From an uncultured Lachnospiraceae bacterium (GTDB lineage Bacteria > Bacillota > Clostridia > Lachnospirales > Lachnospiraceae): 64,000 nt of DNA. The stretch lies in the NCBI GenBank assembly GCA_910585075.1, contig CAJUED010000002.1:112268-176267 (forward strand). The letters run 5' to 3'. Both the position numbers and the translations under genes were made by a program. Shown here in pieces: positions 25,330-33,633 of this stretch; position 1 is the first letter of the stretch; every line of letters starts with the position of its first letter. The notes under the pieces are model-generated. The model ran no database searches. It was not told where the DNA came from and saw nothing but the letters and a program-made list of their open reading frames with translations.

Positions 25330-25833
25330 TTGAGTTTCAAAAATCAAAGGCCGCCGCGCTCCGCCGACCGGCCAATCAATGAAGAACAAATGAAATATGT
25401 CATTCAAACCTATGGTGACCTGCTTTACCGTACAGGTTATATGCTTCTCAAAAATCCCCACGATGTGCAGGACATTTTACAGGAAGTATTCATCAAGTAC
25501 ATGGAAAAGTCCCCCGCCTTCCATGACAGGGAACATGAAAAAGCATGGCTCTTAAGGGTCACCGTCAACACCTGCAAGGACTGTCTGCGCTTTCGAAAAC
25601 GGCATGCATGCAGTAATTGGGAGGATCTGGAAAATGTGTGTGAGGCACCTGCCGACTCAGAACTTCTGAAAGAGGTTCTCTCTCTCCCTCCCAAATATAA
25701 AACGGTTCTGCTTCTGCACTATGTGGAAGGCTATCAGCTGAAAGAAATTGCACAGATCACCGGTCTTTCCGAAAATGCCGTAAAAAAGCGCCTGCAGCGA
25801 AGCAGAGAAGCTTTAAAGAAACAACTTTCATAA
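25330..25833 (+). CDS. ECF-type RNA polymerase sigma factor
   Basis: A 167-residue sigma-70 family factor with region 2 (about 20-90; DVQDILQEVFIKYMEKSPAF) and region 4 (about 110-165; LPPKYKTVLLLHYVEGYQLKEIAQITGLSENAVKKRL) only, as in ECF sigma factors. It starts with TTG, supported by a perfect AAGGAGG seven bases upstream. The gene is followed 70 bases later by a membrane protein with an anti-sigma-like N-terminus, its probable partner and inhibitor. Targets are unknown. Regulation may involve the palindrome over its promoter. Confidence 0.9.
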   Translation: MSFKNQRPPRSADRPINEEQMKYVIQTYGDLLYRTGYMLLKNPHDVQDILQEVFIKYMEKSPAFHDREHEKAWLLRVTVNTCKDCLRFRKRHACSNWEDLENVCEAPADSELLKEVLSLPPKYKTVLLLHYVEGYQLKEIAQITGLSENAVKKRLQRSREALKKQLS

Positions 25834-25854
25834 AGTTGATTCGATTTTCAATGC

Positions 25855-25897
25855 AGACACAAATTTGATATGCGCAAAAAGCAGCGCAGAAATGGGG
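25855..25897 (+). repeat. Family A repeat copy upstream of the FtsX-ECD-like gene
   Basis: The segment contains ACACAAATTTGATATGCGC and then AAAAAGCAGCGCAGAAATGGGG (written in two parts, ending at 25897). The final GGGG acts as ribosome site for the ATG at 25904. GCGCAGAAATGRGG is shared with 10984-10997 and with 28009-28022 on the minus strand. Confidence 0.5.
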
Positions 25898-25903
25898 TAA
25901 AAT

Positions 25904-26446
25904 ATGATGGATGAAACAAGATTAAACGAATTAGTCAAAAACATAACCATGCCCAGCCAAATGGCTGACGAACTGCTCGAAAACTGTACCCGCCAAAAGC
26001 CTGCCCACAGCTCTTTATTAAAGCGTTCCAAACTGGCAGCGGCAGCAATTGCAATTGCCCTTCTGACAGGCGTAAGCACCACTTCTTACGCCGCCTACAA
26101 TCTGTACCAGCTCAAAAATGTGGATGTATTTTTTGAGACGGATATCTCAGAGGAACAGTTTGACGACATCGGTAAAGCGCTAAGCGCCATGGACGGCATT
26201 TACTCTTTCCGCTACGTAAGCGCCGACGAAGCATGGGATACCTTCAAAGCAGACTATTTGGATGAGCTTAGCCTTGGGGACCAGTTTACGGAGAATCCCT
26301 TAAAGGACTCCGCCAGCTACCGGGTCGTCATCAGACTGGACGCCGATACAGAGCAGGTCAGGGAGCAGATTAGCGAGCTTGAAGGCGTAAGAAAAATCAG
26401 CAATCAATATGAATCCAGGGGAAATGGAAATCATTCCGACAGGTAA
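25904..26446 (+). CDS. Putative anti-sigma factor with FtsX extracellular-domain-like sensor
   Basis: A 180-residue single-pass membrane protein. The first 40 residues are soluble and helical (DETRLNELVKNITMPSQMAD), resembling the cytoplasmic part of Lachnospiraceae anti-sigma proteins. One transmembrane helix spans about 42-60. The outer part (about 72-168) follows the FtsX extracellular domain: VDVFFETDISEEQFDDI, YVSADEAWDTFKADY, then NPLKDSASYRVVI and a terminal V-rich strand, where FtsX has NPLP-S-F. It lacks the FtsX permease helices, so it is not FtsX. Located 70 bases after an ECF sigma gene, it is likely to hold that factor at the membrane. What the FtsX-like domain senses (for example wall hydrolases or septal status) is speculation. 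Confidence 0.7.
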   Translation: MMDETRLNELVKNITMPSQMADELLENCTRQKPAHSSLLKRSKLAAAAIAIALLTGVSTTSYAAYNLYQLKNVDVFFETDISEEQFDDIGKALSAMDGIYSFRYVSADEAWDTFKADYLDELSLGDQFTENPLKDSASYRVVIRLDADTEQVREQISELEGVRKISNQYESRGNGNHSDR

Positions 26447-26697
26447 TCACAAGCGGATAATTGCAGACAGATAGTTGCAGACAAACAGTTACAGCAGACA
26501 GACAATTGCAGACAAAACATGCCCGCAATGCGTACGGCAATTACAGGCAGCGGCAAACATCATTTTTTGCCGCTGCCCGTATCTATCTATGGTGGGCAGT
26601 TCCGCTGCTATGAATCCGAAGGCCGAATCGTTTCAGGCCAAAGGCAAAATCATTCAGCTGCCACCGGCTATAGATTATTATAAAATCCCCCGGATAA
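26447..26697. other. Spacer with TTGCAGACA repeats and a terminator
   Basis: Direct repeats of TTGCAGACA (26461, 26475 and 26507 areas) are followed by a strong hairpin GGCAGCGGCAAA/TTTGCCGCTGCC (26546-26577). It lies between two convergent genes, so a terminator role for the sigma operon is likely. Confidence 0.55.
26546..26577 (+). terminator. Terminator of the ECF sigma operon
   Basis: A perfect 12-base stem GGCAGCGGCAAA/TTTGCCGCTGCC with an eight-base loop, 100 bases past the stop codon. The T-run sits in the loop side rather than after the stem, so efficiency is uncertain. Confidence 0.6.
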
Positions 26698-28002
26698 TCA
26701 GAGAGCCTTAAAAGCTTCCTCCAAATCCTCAATGATATCGTCAATATTTTCCGTTCCTACGGATAGCCGGATGGTATTTGGCTTAATCCCCTGCTCTGCC
26801 AGCTCCGCCTCGCATAGCTGTGAATGGGTGGTGGACGCCGGGTGAATTACCAGTGATTTCACATCCGCCACATTTGCAAGAAGGGAAAACAGCTCTAAAT
26901 TGTCAATAAATGCCTTCGCCTTATCCGCATCCCCCTTTATCTCAAATGTAAATATACTGCCGCCTCCGTTGGGAAAATACTTTTGATAAAGCGCCTGCTG
27001 CAGCGGGTCATCGGACACGGAGGGATGATTTACTTTTTCAACCTGGGGATGTCCGTTTAGATATTCCACTACTTTGAGGGCATTTTCCACATGTCTCTCA
27101 ACCCGAAGGGATAGGGTTTCCAGCCCCTGCAGGAAGAAAAAGGCATGGAAAGGTGAAAGAGTAGCACCGGTATCCCGCAGCAAGATGGCCCGGATTTTTG
27201 TGACAAAAGCAGCAGCTCCCACAGCTTTGGTAAAGCTGATACCGTGATAGCTGGGATTGGGTTCCGTCAATGAAGGAAATTTTCCACTGCCTTCCCAGTC
27301 GAACTTACCTCCATCCACAATCACGCCTCCTATGGTTGTACCATGACCTCCGATAAATTTAGTGGCGGAGTGTACTACAATATCTGCCCCGTAGGAAATG
27401 GGACGAACCAGATAAGGTGTTGCAAAAGTGTTGTCCACCACCAGAGGAATCCTATGAGCATGGGCAATTTCCGCAATTTTTTCGATATCAACCACATCTG
27501 AATTGGGATTTCCCAGGGTCTCTATAAACACCGCCTTCGTATTCTCCTTTATCGCTCCCTCCAATTCCTCATAATCAAAGGGATCCACAAAATCAGCCCT
27601 TATCCCGTATTCCGGTAAAGTATGTGCCAGAAGATTATAGGTTCCGCCATATATATTTTTTGCCGCCACGATATGTTCCCCTGCATGAGCCAGATTCTGA
27701 ATGGTATAAGAAATCGCCGCTGCTCCTGAGGCTACCGCCAAAGCCGCCACGCCGCCCTCAAGGGCCGCTATTCTCTTTTCAAATACATCCTCTGTGGGAT
27801 TGGTCAGCCTTCCATAAATATTTCCGGCATCACTGAGACCAAATCTTGCCGCCGCATGCTCACAGTTTTTAAACACATAAGAAGATGTCTGATAAATCGG
27901 TACCGCCCTTGCATCTGTCACCGGGTCCGGCTGCTCCTGCCCAACGTGGAGCTGCAGGGTTTCAAATTTCAGGTTTCTTTCAGCATAAATTTTTTTACTC
28001 AT
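26698..28002 (-). CDS. metY: O-acetylhomoserine sulfhydrylase (aminocarboxypropyltransferase)
   Basis: A 434-residue PLP enzyme of the Cys/Met metabolism family that makes homocysteine from O-acetylhomoserine and sulfide in the cytoplasm. The N-terminal FETLQLHVGQEQPDPVTDAR and QTSSYVF segments are characteristic of MetY rather than MetB; the PLP lysine is in SATKFIGGHG. Length also fits MetY (longer than MetB/MetC). Start MSKKIYAERN is supported by GAGG six bases before. The upstream region carries a family A repeat and a promoter (TAGACA/TAGAAT, 28129-28157). The neighbouring Rrf2-type gene suggests cysteine- or redox-dependent control. No SAM riboswitch was seen. Confidence 0.93.
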   Translation of the reverse strand: MSKKIYAERNLKFETLQLHVGQEQPDPVTDARAVPIYQTSSYVFKNCEHAAARFGLSDAGNIYGRLTNPTEDVFEKRIAALEGGVAALAVASGAAAISYTIQNLAHAGEHIVAAKNIYGGTYNLLAHTLPEYGIRADFVDPFDYEELEGAIKENTKAVFIETLGNPNSDVVDIEKIAEIAHAHRIPLVVDNTFATPYLVRPISYGADIVVHSATKFIGGHGTTIGGVIVDGGKFDWEGSGKFPSLTEPNPSYHGISFTKAVGAAAFVTKIRAILLRDTGATLSPFHAFFFLQGLETLSLRVERHVENALKVVEYLNGHPQVEKVNHPSVSDDPLQQALYQKYFPNGGGSIFTFEIKGDADKAKAFIDNLELFSLLANVADVKSLVIHPASTTHSQLCEAELAEQGIKPNTIRLSVGTENIDDIIEDLEEAFKAL

Positions 28003-28008
28003 AATTTT

Positions 28009-28081
28009 CCTCATTTCTGCGCTGCTTTTGTACTGCTTTTGCAGTTTTATAAGTTTGTGATTGCAACGCCGGCACAAACTT
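28009..28081 (-). repeat. Family A repeat copy in the metY leader
   Basis: On the minus strand AAGTTTGTG and CACAAACTT (28073-28081 and 28051-28059) form a perfect nine-base inverted repeat. This is followed by AAAGCAG repeats and GCGCAGAAATGAGG (28022-28009), which provides the ribosome site of metY. Layout and final 14 bases are identical to the copy before the glycyl radical enzyme. Confidence 0.6.
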
Positions 28082-28128
28082 GTAAATAGATTGTAATTAT
28101 ATTTTTCCTATCTGTTTACTATGATATG

Positions 28129-28157
28129 ATTCTACTATCATTTTCCATATATGTCTA
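28129..28157 (-). promoter_or_regulatory. Probable metY promoter
   Basis: Reading the minus strand, TAGACA (28152-28157), 17 bases, TAGAAT (28129-28134). The site is about 130 bases before the start codon; an Rrf2 operator nearby could not be defined. Confidence 0.45.
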
Positions 28158-28258
28158 ATATGCGTATCCATATACCAGTTATAGATTTTATCTATTACAG
28201 CCACCGTCACAAAAGAATCTCATAAAAGAACCTATAAAAAGAGCGGACGCCTCTATTT

Positions 28259-28693
28259 TTAAATGACATACTGGTCCGCCTTCTCAAGCTGCCACTCTAC
28301 CATATCCGCCAGCGTAATATGATCCACCACACTGCTGATTGCCTCGTTTAACTGCTCCCATATCCTGACTGTCACACAGCCCTGTCTGCGCTCACACTCT
28401 ACTGCGTCTGTTTCCACACAGCTTACCGGCGCCAAATCCCCTTCTGTCAACCGCAGTATCCGTCCAACCGTATATTCTACGGGGGCCTTCGTCAACATAT
28501 AACCTCCCTGCGGGCCCCGGACGCTTCGCACAAATCCGGCCTTATTTAATAATGAAATAATCTGCTCCAAATATTTTTCTGAAATCTGCTGCCTTGCCGC
28601 CACATCCTTTAAACTAATCGGCACCCCCGTATTATAAACCGCCAGGTCAAGCATCAGACGCAGCGCATATCTTCCTTTTGTAGAAATCTTCAT
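28259..28693 (-). CDS. Rrf2 family transcriptional regulator
   Basis: A 144-residue winged-helix regulator (MKISTKGRYALRLMLDLAVY; helix-turn-helix near 28-50; wing GPQGGYMLTKAP). Three cysteines follow at SCVETDAVECERRQGC, in the place where IscR-type proteins bind a 2Fe-2S cluster, so it may sense iron-sulfur or redox status; CymR-type control of sulfur genes is the alternative, favoured by the neighbouring metY. Start 28693 has GGAGGG immediately upstream. The gene has its own strong promoter (28738-28766). Confidence 0.9.
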   Translation of the reverse strand: MKISTKGRYALRLMLDLAVYNTGVPISLKDVAARQQISEKYLEQIISLLNKAGFVRSVRGPQGGYMLTKAPVEYTVGRILRLTEGDLAPVSCVETDAVECERRQGCVTVRIWEQLNEAISSVVDHITLADMVEWQLEKADQYVI

Positions 28694-29014
28694 AAACCCT
28701 CCAAACATAAAATTTAATTCCGACTTTTTCAATATGAATTGTATAATTTAAAAATGCAAATGTCAAGTACTGCAGCTTTCCAGCTTTTCTCTTACACTTA
28801 TAGATGCTGCATAATTTAAAGCTGCACGATAGTAACGGTTCGCCGGGGCTTTACCCCTGACCTGGCACCTGCCGCAAGGTCTGTTACTTTTAAATAGACT
28901 TTACGCGCCGGCGGTGATATACTGTAGTCACACTACCGCTGTACTATTTTATAGAAATATTTACGGACCGAAGCCGACAACTATCAAATATAATGCAAAA
29001 TACGGAGGTCTCAT
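28694..29014. promoter_or_regulatory. Divergent promoter region with a compact structured element
   Basis: For the Rrf2 gene: TTGACA (28761-28766), 17 bases, TACAAT (28738-28743) on the minus strand. For the coiled-coil gene: TAGACT (28895-28900), 17 bases, TATACT (28918-28923) on the plus strand. Between them, 28831-28888 can fold as a closed three-way junction. Confidence 0.6.
28831..28888. repeat. Possible three-way-junction structured repeat
   Basis: AGTAAC (28831-28836)/GTTACT (28883-28888) closes two inner hairpins: GGGG (28845-28848)/CCCC (28854-28857), and GACCTGGCA (28859-28867)/TGCC..AGGTC (28870-28881). The closing GTAAC-GTTC sequence resembles the dispersed GTAACAGTTC units elsewhere in the window. 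Confidence 0.45.
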
Positions 29015-29392
29015 ATGACAGATAACGAATTACTACTTGCCATATCAAATATGATGGACAAAAAATTGAAGTCTGAATTGCAGCCACTGAAAAATGACAT
29101 TCAGTCTATGAAAAAAGACATAACGTCCATGAAAAATAAAATTCAGTCGATAGAAAATGATATACTATCTATGAAAAATGATATACTGTCATTGGATAAT
29201 AAAATTCATCAAGTGAAATTATATCAGGAAAATGTAATTACACCACGCCTTGATACAATTGAATCATGTTACACCGACACATTTGACCGCTATAAAAATT
29301 CTGCGGACAAGATGGAAACGGTTTATGACGATGTCGGACTTCTGAAAAAAGTCGTGACAAAACACAGTGAAATGCTTCAGCAATTAGCGTAA
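29015..29392 (+). CDS. Small coiled-coil protein with heptad repeats
   Basis: A 125-residue protein of unknown function. Residues about 25-66 contain successive seven-residue units of the type S-M-K-N-D-I (SMKKDI, SMKNKI, SIENDI, SMKNDI, SLDNKI), an ideal dimeric or trimeric coiled coil. The corresponding DNA shows a 21-base periodicity, which suggests repeat expansion. There is no signal peptide or membrane helix. GGAGG lies just before the ATG and a good promoter is present. Such short proteins are common in Lachnospiraceae, and no role can be assigned. Confidence 0.75.
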   Translation: MTDNELLLAISNMMDKKLKSELQPLKNDIQSMKKDITSMKNKIQSIENDILSMKNDILSLDNKIHQVKLYQENVITPRLDTIESCYTDTFDRYKNSADKMETVYDDVGLLKKVVTKHSEMLQQLA

Positions 29393-29485
29393 CGACCGTG
29401 CCACACGACACTGTCAGCAATACAATCGTCAGAGCGTGTTTACAAAATACTCTGGCCAATCATTAAGGAATTGAGGAGAAAGATT

Positions 29486-29956
29486 ATGGAAATCAGACGA
29501 GCAACAGAAGCGGATATGGATGGAATCAACGATTTATTAATGCAGGTATGCCTGGTGCATCACAGAGGCCGTCCCGATTTATTTAAATACGGGGCGAAAA
29601 AATACACCGACGACCAGCTGCGGGCCATCATCCATGACGACGGCCGACCTATCTTCACCGCAACAGATGAAAACGGCAAAGTTTTAGGTTATGCTTTTTG
29701 CATTTTTCAGCAGCACATAGACGACAATATCCTGACAGACATTAAAACCCTTTACATAGACGATTTATGTGTGGATGAATCACTGCGGGGACAGCATATC
29801 GGCAAGCGTCTCTATGAGGCTGTCCTTGCCTTTGCAAAAGAGCAGGGGTGTTACAATGTCACCTTAAATGTGTGGAGCCTGAATGAACCCGCCATGAAAT
29901 TTTACCAATCCTGCGGTTTAAAGCCCCAGAAGGTGGGGATGGAGACCATCTTATAG
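29486..29956 (+). CDS. GNAT family N-acetyltransferase
   Basis: A 156-residue acetyltransferase with the acetyl-CoA-binding motif A around VDESLRGQHIGKRLYEAVLAFA (RGQHIG near 110) and the C-terminal FYQSCGLKPQKVGME. It transfers an acetyl group to an unknown amine or protein substrate. Start MEIRRATE is supported by GAGGAG; an in-frame ATG 15 bases upstream is less likely. It follows the coiled-coil gene on the same strand by about 90 bases. Confidence 0.88.
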   Translation: MEIRRATEADMDGINDLLMQVCLVHHRGRPDLFKYGAKKYTDDQLRAIIHDDGRPIFTATDENGKVLGYAFCIFQQHIDDNILTDIKTLYIDDLCVDESLRGQHIGKRLYEAVLAFAKEQGCYNVTLNVWSLNEPAMKFYQSCGLKPQKVGMETIL

Positions 29957-30064
29957 CCGGGTAGTAAATCGCCCCTCTCCATGGTAACCATTCTGAAGAT
30001 GTTTTTTAAACATGGAAAGGGAACCTCACAAGTTCAATGTTTCCTTCAAACCCCATCGATTTCA

Positions 30065-30787
30065 TCATGAACGGAACAAAATATCATAAATAACCGGCAC
30101 AAGCAGGGCGGGGAGCATATTCCCCACCCTGAATTTTTTGCCAAATGCAATATTCACTCCTACGCAGAAAATAAGCGCACTCCCAATAAAAGACAAATCG
30201 CTGACTATCACATCACTGACAAAAGCCCCCAGAAATGCTGCTGCCAGGGTTATACTCCCCTGGTATACAAAGATAGGCACGGCGGAAAACACCACACCCA
30301 TTCCATAGGTTGCCGCAAACACCACCACAATCACCAGGTCCAAAATTGCCTTGGCGGTAAGCAGGGAATAGTCTCCGCTGATTCCGTCCTGGATAGAACC
30401 CACAATCGCCATGGCCCCGACGCAGATAATCAGGGACACATTCACAAATCCCTCAACAAACAGATTGTCATTTTCCGCCTTTACCGTTTTTTTAATTTTC
30501 TCCCCGAGAATATCCATTTTTTTCTCAATGTCAATCCACTCTCCAAAAAGAGAACCCAGGACAAGGGAAAAAATAAGAAGCATAGTCCCCTGGGTTTCCA
30601 GCCCGCCATCCATAACAACAAGCATTTTGGACAAAGCCCCTGCTCCGCCAATAAAAATAGTGGCAACGCCGCAGGCCTGCATCATAATCTCCTGCAAGTC
30701 TTTTTTGATTCCGTTTTTTAATTTCAGACCAATCAGACCGCCCGCTGCCACCGCCGCCGTATTGATAATCGTTCCAAGTCCAATCAT
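30065..30787 (-). CDS. DUF554 family membrane protein
   Basis: A 240-residue integral membrane protein with about seven hydrophobic helices. It begins MIGLGTIINTAAVAAGGLIG and has the GVATIFIGGAGAL segment, the pattern of the DUF554 (YdfK/YqgA) family. The role of this family is not settled. GAGG lies nine bases before the start. It probably lies downstream of, and on the same strand as, the HD-domain gene. Confidence 0.85.
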   Translation of the reverse strand: MIGLGTIINTAAVAAGGLIGLKLKNGIKKDLQEIMMQACGVATIFIGGAGALSKMLVVMDGGLETQGTMLLIFSLVLGSLFGEWIDIEKKMDILGEKIKKTVKAENDNLFVEGFVNVSLIICVGAMAIVGSIQDGISGDYSLLTAKAILDLVIVVVFAATYGMGVVFSAVPIFVYQGSITLAAAFLGAFVSDVIVSDLSFIGSALIFCVGVNIAFGKKFRVGNMLPALLVPVIYDILFRS

Positions 30788-30890
30788 TCAGGCAAACCTC
30801 GTTCATCTAATCCTACAGGAATGCTTCCCTGTCCATATTCGACGTCATACCATACACTGCCACGCTACGCGGGACAGATTGTTACTGTTA

Positions 30891-31469
30891 CTATGACATT
30901 TCTTCCTGAATCTGTTTTTCACAGGAACGCATGGCAAGGATTGTCTTTTCAAACAAATCGTTCATCTCCCAGCCCAGCATCTCCGCTCCCTTGCTGATGA
31001 CATCCCGGGAACATCCGGCCGCAAATCTTTTATCTTTAAACTTTTTCTTCACACTGGAAGCTTCCATATCCATCACACTTTTGGAAGGACGCATAAGGGC
31101 CGCCGCACCAATCAGCCCTGTCAACTCGTCCACCGCAAAGAGCACCTTCTCCATCTCGTGCTCCGGTTTCACATCGCTGCAAAGACCATAGCCATGAGAG
31201 CAGACAGAGTGAATCATGTCCTCCGATGCCCCTCCTTCCCTCAGCAGTTCGGGTGCCTTCACGCAGTGCTCCTCCGGATACAGCTCAAAATCTATGTCAT
31301 GCAAAAGGCCGGCAGTTGCCCAATAATCCGCCTCATCGCCATAGCCCAGCTCGCCGGCGTACCACCGCATAACACCCTCCACAGTCAGAGCGTGCTGAAT
31401 ATGAAAGGGCTCCTTATTGTACTTCTTTAAAAGCGCCAGTGCTTCTTCTCTTGTCAAATGATTTTCCAT
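30891..31469 (-). CDS. HD domain hydrolase
   Basis: A 192-residue predicted metal-dependent phosphohydrolase. Metal-binding residues are visible as His26 (IQHALTVEGV), HD at 57-58 (AGLLHDIDFE), and further histidines in HCVKAPELL and SHGYG, with the last aspartate in VDELTGLI. Substrates of such single-domain proteins are usually nucleotides or unknown. Start 31469 is chosen over 31481 because GGAG lies six bases upstream. The FakA-like gene precedes it on the same strand with a 34-base gap. Confidence 0.88.
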   Translation of the reverse strand: MENHLTREEALALLKKYNKEPFHIQHALTVEGVMRWYAGELGYGDEADYWATAGLLHDIDFELYPEEHCVKAPELLREGGASEDMIHSVCSHGYGLCSDVKPEHEMEKVLFAVDELTGLIGAAALMRPSKSVMDMEASSVKKKFKDKRFAAGCSRDVISKGAEMLGWEMNDLFEKTILAMRSCEKQIQEEMS

Positions 31470-31503
31470 TTTAATCTCCATTCTTGCAAAAATCTCCGGT
31501 ATT

Positions 31504-31755
31504 TTAACCCTTCAGTCCCCTTGACTGCCTATCCATATCCTCAACCACAATGTCATAAATCTCCCCTAAAGATGCACCGTACTCCAGTACCTGCCAGGGC
31601 TCATTGGTATGGAAATGAATTTTAATCAGTTCTTCATCCCCAACCGCAAGCAGGCAGTCGCCTTTAAAATTTTTCGTAATATACTCGGAAATTGCATCCT
31701 CGTCCAAATCCTCGCCTTCAATCAATAACTGTGTGTCATATTTAAATTCCAACAT
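31504..31755 (-). CDS. Small protein resembling the middle domain of FakA/YloV (DAK2 fusion proteins)
   Basis: An 83-residue stand-alone domain. The core AVGDEELIKIHFHTNEPWQVLEYGASLGEIYDIVVEDM (read in overlapping parts) follows the GD-LIKVHVHTN-PG-VLEYAL pattern found in fatty-acid kinase subunit A after its DAK2 domain. Neither the kinase nor the FakB-binding part is present, so it cannot be a full FakA. Start 31755 is supported by GGAG six bases before. It precedes the HD hydrolase gene. Function is unknown; a ligand-binding or regulatory role is possible. Confidence 0.72.
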   Translation of the reverse strand: MLEFKYDTQLLIEGEDLDEDAISEYITKNFKGDCLLAVGDEELIKIHFHTNEPWQVLEYGASLGEIYDIVVEDMDRQSRGLKG

Positions 31756-31818
31756 AGCTTTCTCCTTTTCATCTGCCATACATCTGTACCACTATTTATT
31801 ATATACAATCATCCAGGT

Positions 31819-33516
31819 TTATCCAAGTATTACTTTGCAGCTTTTTTTATAAAAAGCTATTCCATATTTTATAATTGTCTTCATGCCATCGTCCTTAAGC
31901 AGGGCCTCATAATGGTTTTGCGCAATCTGAGCCACCGCCCTTTCACATCCCGCTTCCAGATTGGCATCCTGTGCATACTTTACCTCAATCACTACCCCAA
32001 CCCGCTTTGGGGTTTCAATTAAAATATCACAGTAGCCTTCCCCTGACTCTGCATTAGACTTTATTTTCCAGTTATTCTTATATTGTAAAAGTCCCAGAAG
32101 CATGCCATGATAAAAATTTTCTTTCTTTTCTTCCCTCACAGCCGTATCCCTGACGCTGATGGAATTCCACAGATAATCGCCCAGCATCTTTTCAATCAGC
32201 ACCACATTCCTCTCCGGAAAAGCCATGCAGAAATTTTCTATCTGTTCCGTATCGCTTACGGAACTTTCCATGAACCATTCCTGTATCTGCATGACAAACA
32301 AGTTTTTGATTTCCCGGTTTGGAATCCTGAGCTCATACCTGGTCTCATCCACCTGACGGCACTGTGTCAAATACCCGGTAGTAAACAGCACACTCCATAA
32401 ATTTTGGACAGATTTATCCACCTCATGATAAGTCAGCTCCTGATTCACCGGCTTAATGATGCTTTTTCCATCCACAAGCAGCTCTATCTCATCCTTTGTC
32501 TGCTGGCTGGCAGTCTGAATCAGCCGTCGCACCATAGTATTGCCGCTTGTGTTCGCCCAATAATTTTTAGGCCATATTTCCGGGGTATGCCGTGCTTCAT
32601 CACAGTAATTCATCACATCCCATGGACAATAAACTGCCATATCTCCAAACCTGTATCCATTATACCATTCCCTGACTCTGTCATAATGTTCGGACAGTCC
32701 ATAATAATACAGTAATTCCTTTACATCCTTATCCGTAAATCCAAAATATTCATCATACCGTGTATCTGTTATGGTGTGTACCTTTAAATTATTAAAGCCT
32801 GTAAAAATACTCTCCTTGGAAATCCTGAGGCATCCTGTTAAAACTGCAAATTGCAGGCTGGCATTGGTTTTCAGAGCGTTATGGAACAGCCTCCTGATCG
32901 TGGAAACCATTTCTTCATAATACCCTGCCTCAAAAGCCTTATCTAATGGAACATCATACTCATCAATCAGCAAAATAACCTTACGCCCATAGTGCTTTTG
33001 TAAAAGAACACTCAAGGTCTGTAAGCTAGCGCTCAGGGCCGCGCCTGACATGGCGTATACTTCTTCCCCGTTTTCATCAATTTCAATCAGCTGTCCGTAC
33101 CGCCTCTTTTCTTCCTCCGAAAGAGCCTTGCTGTTCTTTAAAAACTGAAACCGCATGGCTTCATTGCCTATCACAATCCGCAGCGCTGAAAGGGCCGCCT
33201 GATAAGTTAGTCCCTCCACCCCCTTCAGACTTATGGAAATAACCGGATACTTTCCCATGTATGCATCACACAGCTCTTTTTCTTCTGCAATTTTCAGCCC
33301 GTCAAAAGAAGCCTTTTCTCCGTCAATTTCAAAAAAGGCCTGCAGCATGCTCATATTCAAAGATTTGCCAAAGCGTCTTGGCCTGGTGAACAAATTCACC
33401 AGGCCCCAGTTATGCAGCAAGTCAATAATAAAACCTGTCTTATCCACATAATAAAAATTTTCCGAAAAGAAATCCTGAAATCTCTCAATGCCCACCGGCA
33501 ATTTTTTTAATTCCAT
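31819..33516 (-). CDS. AAA-ATPase-like / PD-(D/E)XK nuclease family protein
   Basis: A 565-residue protein of the abundant AAA-ATPase-like (AAA_ASL) plus PDDEXK_9 family. Walker A is the unusual RPRRFGKS (about 45-52), Walker B is VILLIDEYDVPL, and the C-terminus has the nuclease core GYCDILIETPKRVGVVIEVKYAQ (Asp...Glu-x-Lys), written here as D-I-L and EVK. Members are hypervariable between strains and are often present in many copies; the role is unclear, with defence or mobile-DNA links suggested. Start 33516 has GAGGCG upstream. It lies at the left edge of a block with an AP2 protein and a recombinase. Confidence 0.82.
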   Translation of the reverse strand: MELKKLPVGIERFQDFFSENFYYVDKTGFIIDLLHNWGLVNLFTRPRRFGKSLNMSMLQAFFEIDGEKASFDGLKIAEEKELCDAYMGKYPVISISLKGVEGLTYQAALSALRIVIGNEAMRFQFLKNSKALSEEEKRRYGQLIEIDENGEEVYAMSGAALSASLQTLSVLLQKHYGRKVILLIDEYDVPLDKAFEAGYYEEMVSTIRRLFHNALKTNASLQFAVLTGCLRISKESIFTGFNNLKVHTITDTRYDEYFGFTDKDVKELLYYYGLSEHYDRVREWYNGYRFGDMAVYCPWDVMNYCDEARHTPEIWPKNYWANTSGNTMVRRLIQTASQQTKDEIELLVDGKSIIKPVNQELTYHEVDKSVQNLWSVLFTTGYLTQCRQVDETRYELRIPNREIKNLFVMQIQEWFMESSVSDTEQIENFCMAFPERNVVLIEKMLGDYLWNSISVRDTAVREEKKENFYHGMLLGLLQYKNNWKIKSNAESGEGYCDILIETPKRVGVVIEVKYAQDANLEAGCERAVAQIAQNHYEALLKDDGMKTIIKYGIAFYKKSCKVILG

Positions 33517-33633
33517 CTGATACGCCTCTTTCCAAGCTATAAAATGGCTGAATTGTTTTCTGTAAATACCATTCATTTATCACAATTATAGCGTATCATA
33601 AAGATTTTTCCAATTAAATTCGGTTGCAAAAAT

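Noticed and set aside
28003..28258. SAM riboswitch before metY
   Set aside because: The leader shows a dispersed inverted repeat and a promoter, but none of the conserved SAM-I core or a terminator hairpin.
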